A stretch of DNA of 64,000 nucleotides, taken from contig JAHRFE010000029.1 in NCBI GenBank assembly GCA_019084245.1, positions 124,001-188,000 on the forward strand. Direction: 5' to 3'. A program made the translations under genes and the position numbers. Below, piece after piece: positions 63,398-64,000 of the stretch. Positions within the stretch are counted from its first letter, which is position 1; each line of letters starts with the position of its first letter. Source of the DNA: Hoeflea sp. (lineage in GTDB: Bacteria > Pseudomonadota > Alphaproteobacteria > Rhizobiales > Rhizobiaceae). Below the pieces are notes generated by a model. It did no database searches, was not told the DNA's origin, and saw nothing but the letters and a program-made list of their open reading frames with translations.

Positions 63398-64000
63398 ATG
63401 GCGCGCGATACCACCGACGATACCCCGATCAGCACAGTCAGCGAGCTGGCGGACTGGATGGCCGCAGGTTGCAAGCCGAAGGAAAAATGGCGCATCGGCA
63501 CCGAACACGAGAAATTCGTATTTTTCACCGGATCGCTTGAGCCGGTGCCCTATGAAGGCGAGCGTTCCATCCGGGCGCTGCTTGAAGGCATGGCGATGAT
63601 GCTCGGCTGGGAGCCGATCATCGATGCGGGCAAGATCATCGGCCTGGTGGAGCCGACCGGTCACGGCGCCATCAGCCTGGAGCCGGGCGGGCAGTTCGAA
63701 CTGTCGGGCGCGCCACTTGAAACCATTCACCAGACCTGCCGCGAATCGAATGCGCATCTGGCGCAAGTGCGCGAGATCGCAGCCCCCCTCGGTATCGGAT
63801 TCCTGGGCATGGGCGGCAGCCCGTCCTGGTCGCTCGCTGAAACGCCGAAGATGCCCAAGTCGCGTTACGACATCATGACCCGCTACATGCCGAAGGTCGG
63901 CAGCCAGGGGCTCGACATGATGTACCGGACCTGCACTATTCAGGTGAATCTCGACTTCTCCTCGGAAGCCGACATGCGCCGCAAGATGCAGCTCGGCATG
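63398..64000 (+). CDS. gshA: glutamate--cysteine ligase, 3'-truncated by window edge
   Basis: 201 codons from ATG 63398 to the edge without a stop. The frame gives MARDTTDDTPISTV, WRIGTEHEKFVFF, GLVEPTGHGAISLEPGGQFELSGAPLETIHQTCRE, FLGMGGSPSW and YMPKVGSQGLDMMYRTCTIQVNLDF, the plant/alphaproteobacterial class of glutamate-cysteine ligases. The family is typically about 450 residues, so about half is visible. First step of glutathione synthesis. Confidence 0.9.
   Translation, partial: MARDTTDDTPISTVSELADWMAAGCKPKEKWRIGTEHEKFVFFTGSLEPVPYEGERSIRALLEGMAMMLGWEPIIDAGKIIGLVEPTGHGAISLEPGGQFELSGAPLETIHQTCRESNAHLAQVREIAAPLGIGFLGMGGSPSWSLAETPKMPKSRYDIMTRYMPKVGSQGLDMMYRTCTIQVNLDFSSEADMRRKMQLGM

Overview
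The window looks like a stretch of chromosome from a Hyphomicrobiales (Rhizobiales) alphaproteobacterium, most like Rhizobiaceae/Phyllobacteriaceae or Hoeflea. The basis is GC-rich coding sequence, rhizobial gene clusters (pmbA-cysQ-DUF4170-DUF374-waaA-lpxK beside DUF2093-mutL; hisS-hisZ-hisG; groESL with a CIRCE element and an RpoH-type promoter), a BA14K protein, and GAAC-N7-GAAC SOS boxes of the alphaproteobacterial LexA type. The genus is inference. I saw no rRNA or tRNA gene, phage, insertion sequence or CRISPR array.

Layout. 1-2138: end of a De Ley-Doudoroff type galactonate operon (kinase, aldolase, lactonase). 2230-2842: HigBA toxin-antitoxin with paired operators. 2885-8247: a minus-strand methylated-amine or betaine operon (MttB-like methyltransferase, small secreted protein, flavin demethylase/dehydrogenase, 49-residue ORF) with a divergent LysR regulator. 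8237-11465: two signalling proteins (GGDEF/EAL; PAS-PAS-receiver without a kinase core). 11781-19549: mutL, DUF2093 and the lipid A/Kdo cluster ending in pmbA. 19652-27905: Kef antiporter, VOC protein, MATE pump, patatin, rsmD, rluB with a long repetitive tail, tadA and a lipoprotein. 28091-35639: ileS, a RES/Xre toxin-antitoxin pair, and a tightly packed HAD-ribF-SDR-SDR operon. 35756-38023: heat-shock groESL. 38368-40129: an orphan PAS-like protein, DUF427, DoxX and a probable structured small RNA. 40154-43842: hisS-hisZ-hisG, with a palindromic 154-bp element and a low-GC patch inside hisS. 44014-49616: BA14K, EamA, a metal-related pair, a DUF1801 protein, tag and two tandem L,D-transpeptidases. 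49871-59583: a 2-hydroxyacid region with glcDEF (glycolate) on the minus strand and lutABC (lactate) on the plus strand, with LysR and GntR regulators between them. 59580-64000: MOSC and a Cys-rich MarR regulator divergent from a secreted protein, then LysE, rsmE and the start of gshA.

Most genes are ordinary core functions. The parts most worth a second look are non-coding: the independent transcript candidate at about 40015-40129, twin SOS boxes with no DNA-repair gene beside them (44739-44775), the hairpin next to the hisS start, the compositional mosaic in hisS, the perfect 36-bp inverted repeats at 41997-42150, and the large inverted operator in front of the Cys-rich MarR gene. Among proteins, the MttB/secreted protein/demethylase operon without a visible corrinoid partner is the least conventional pathway.
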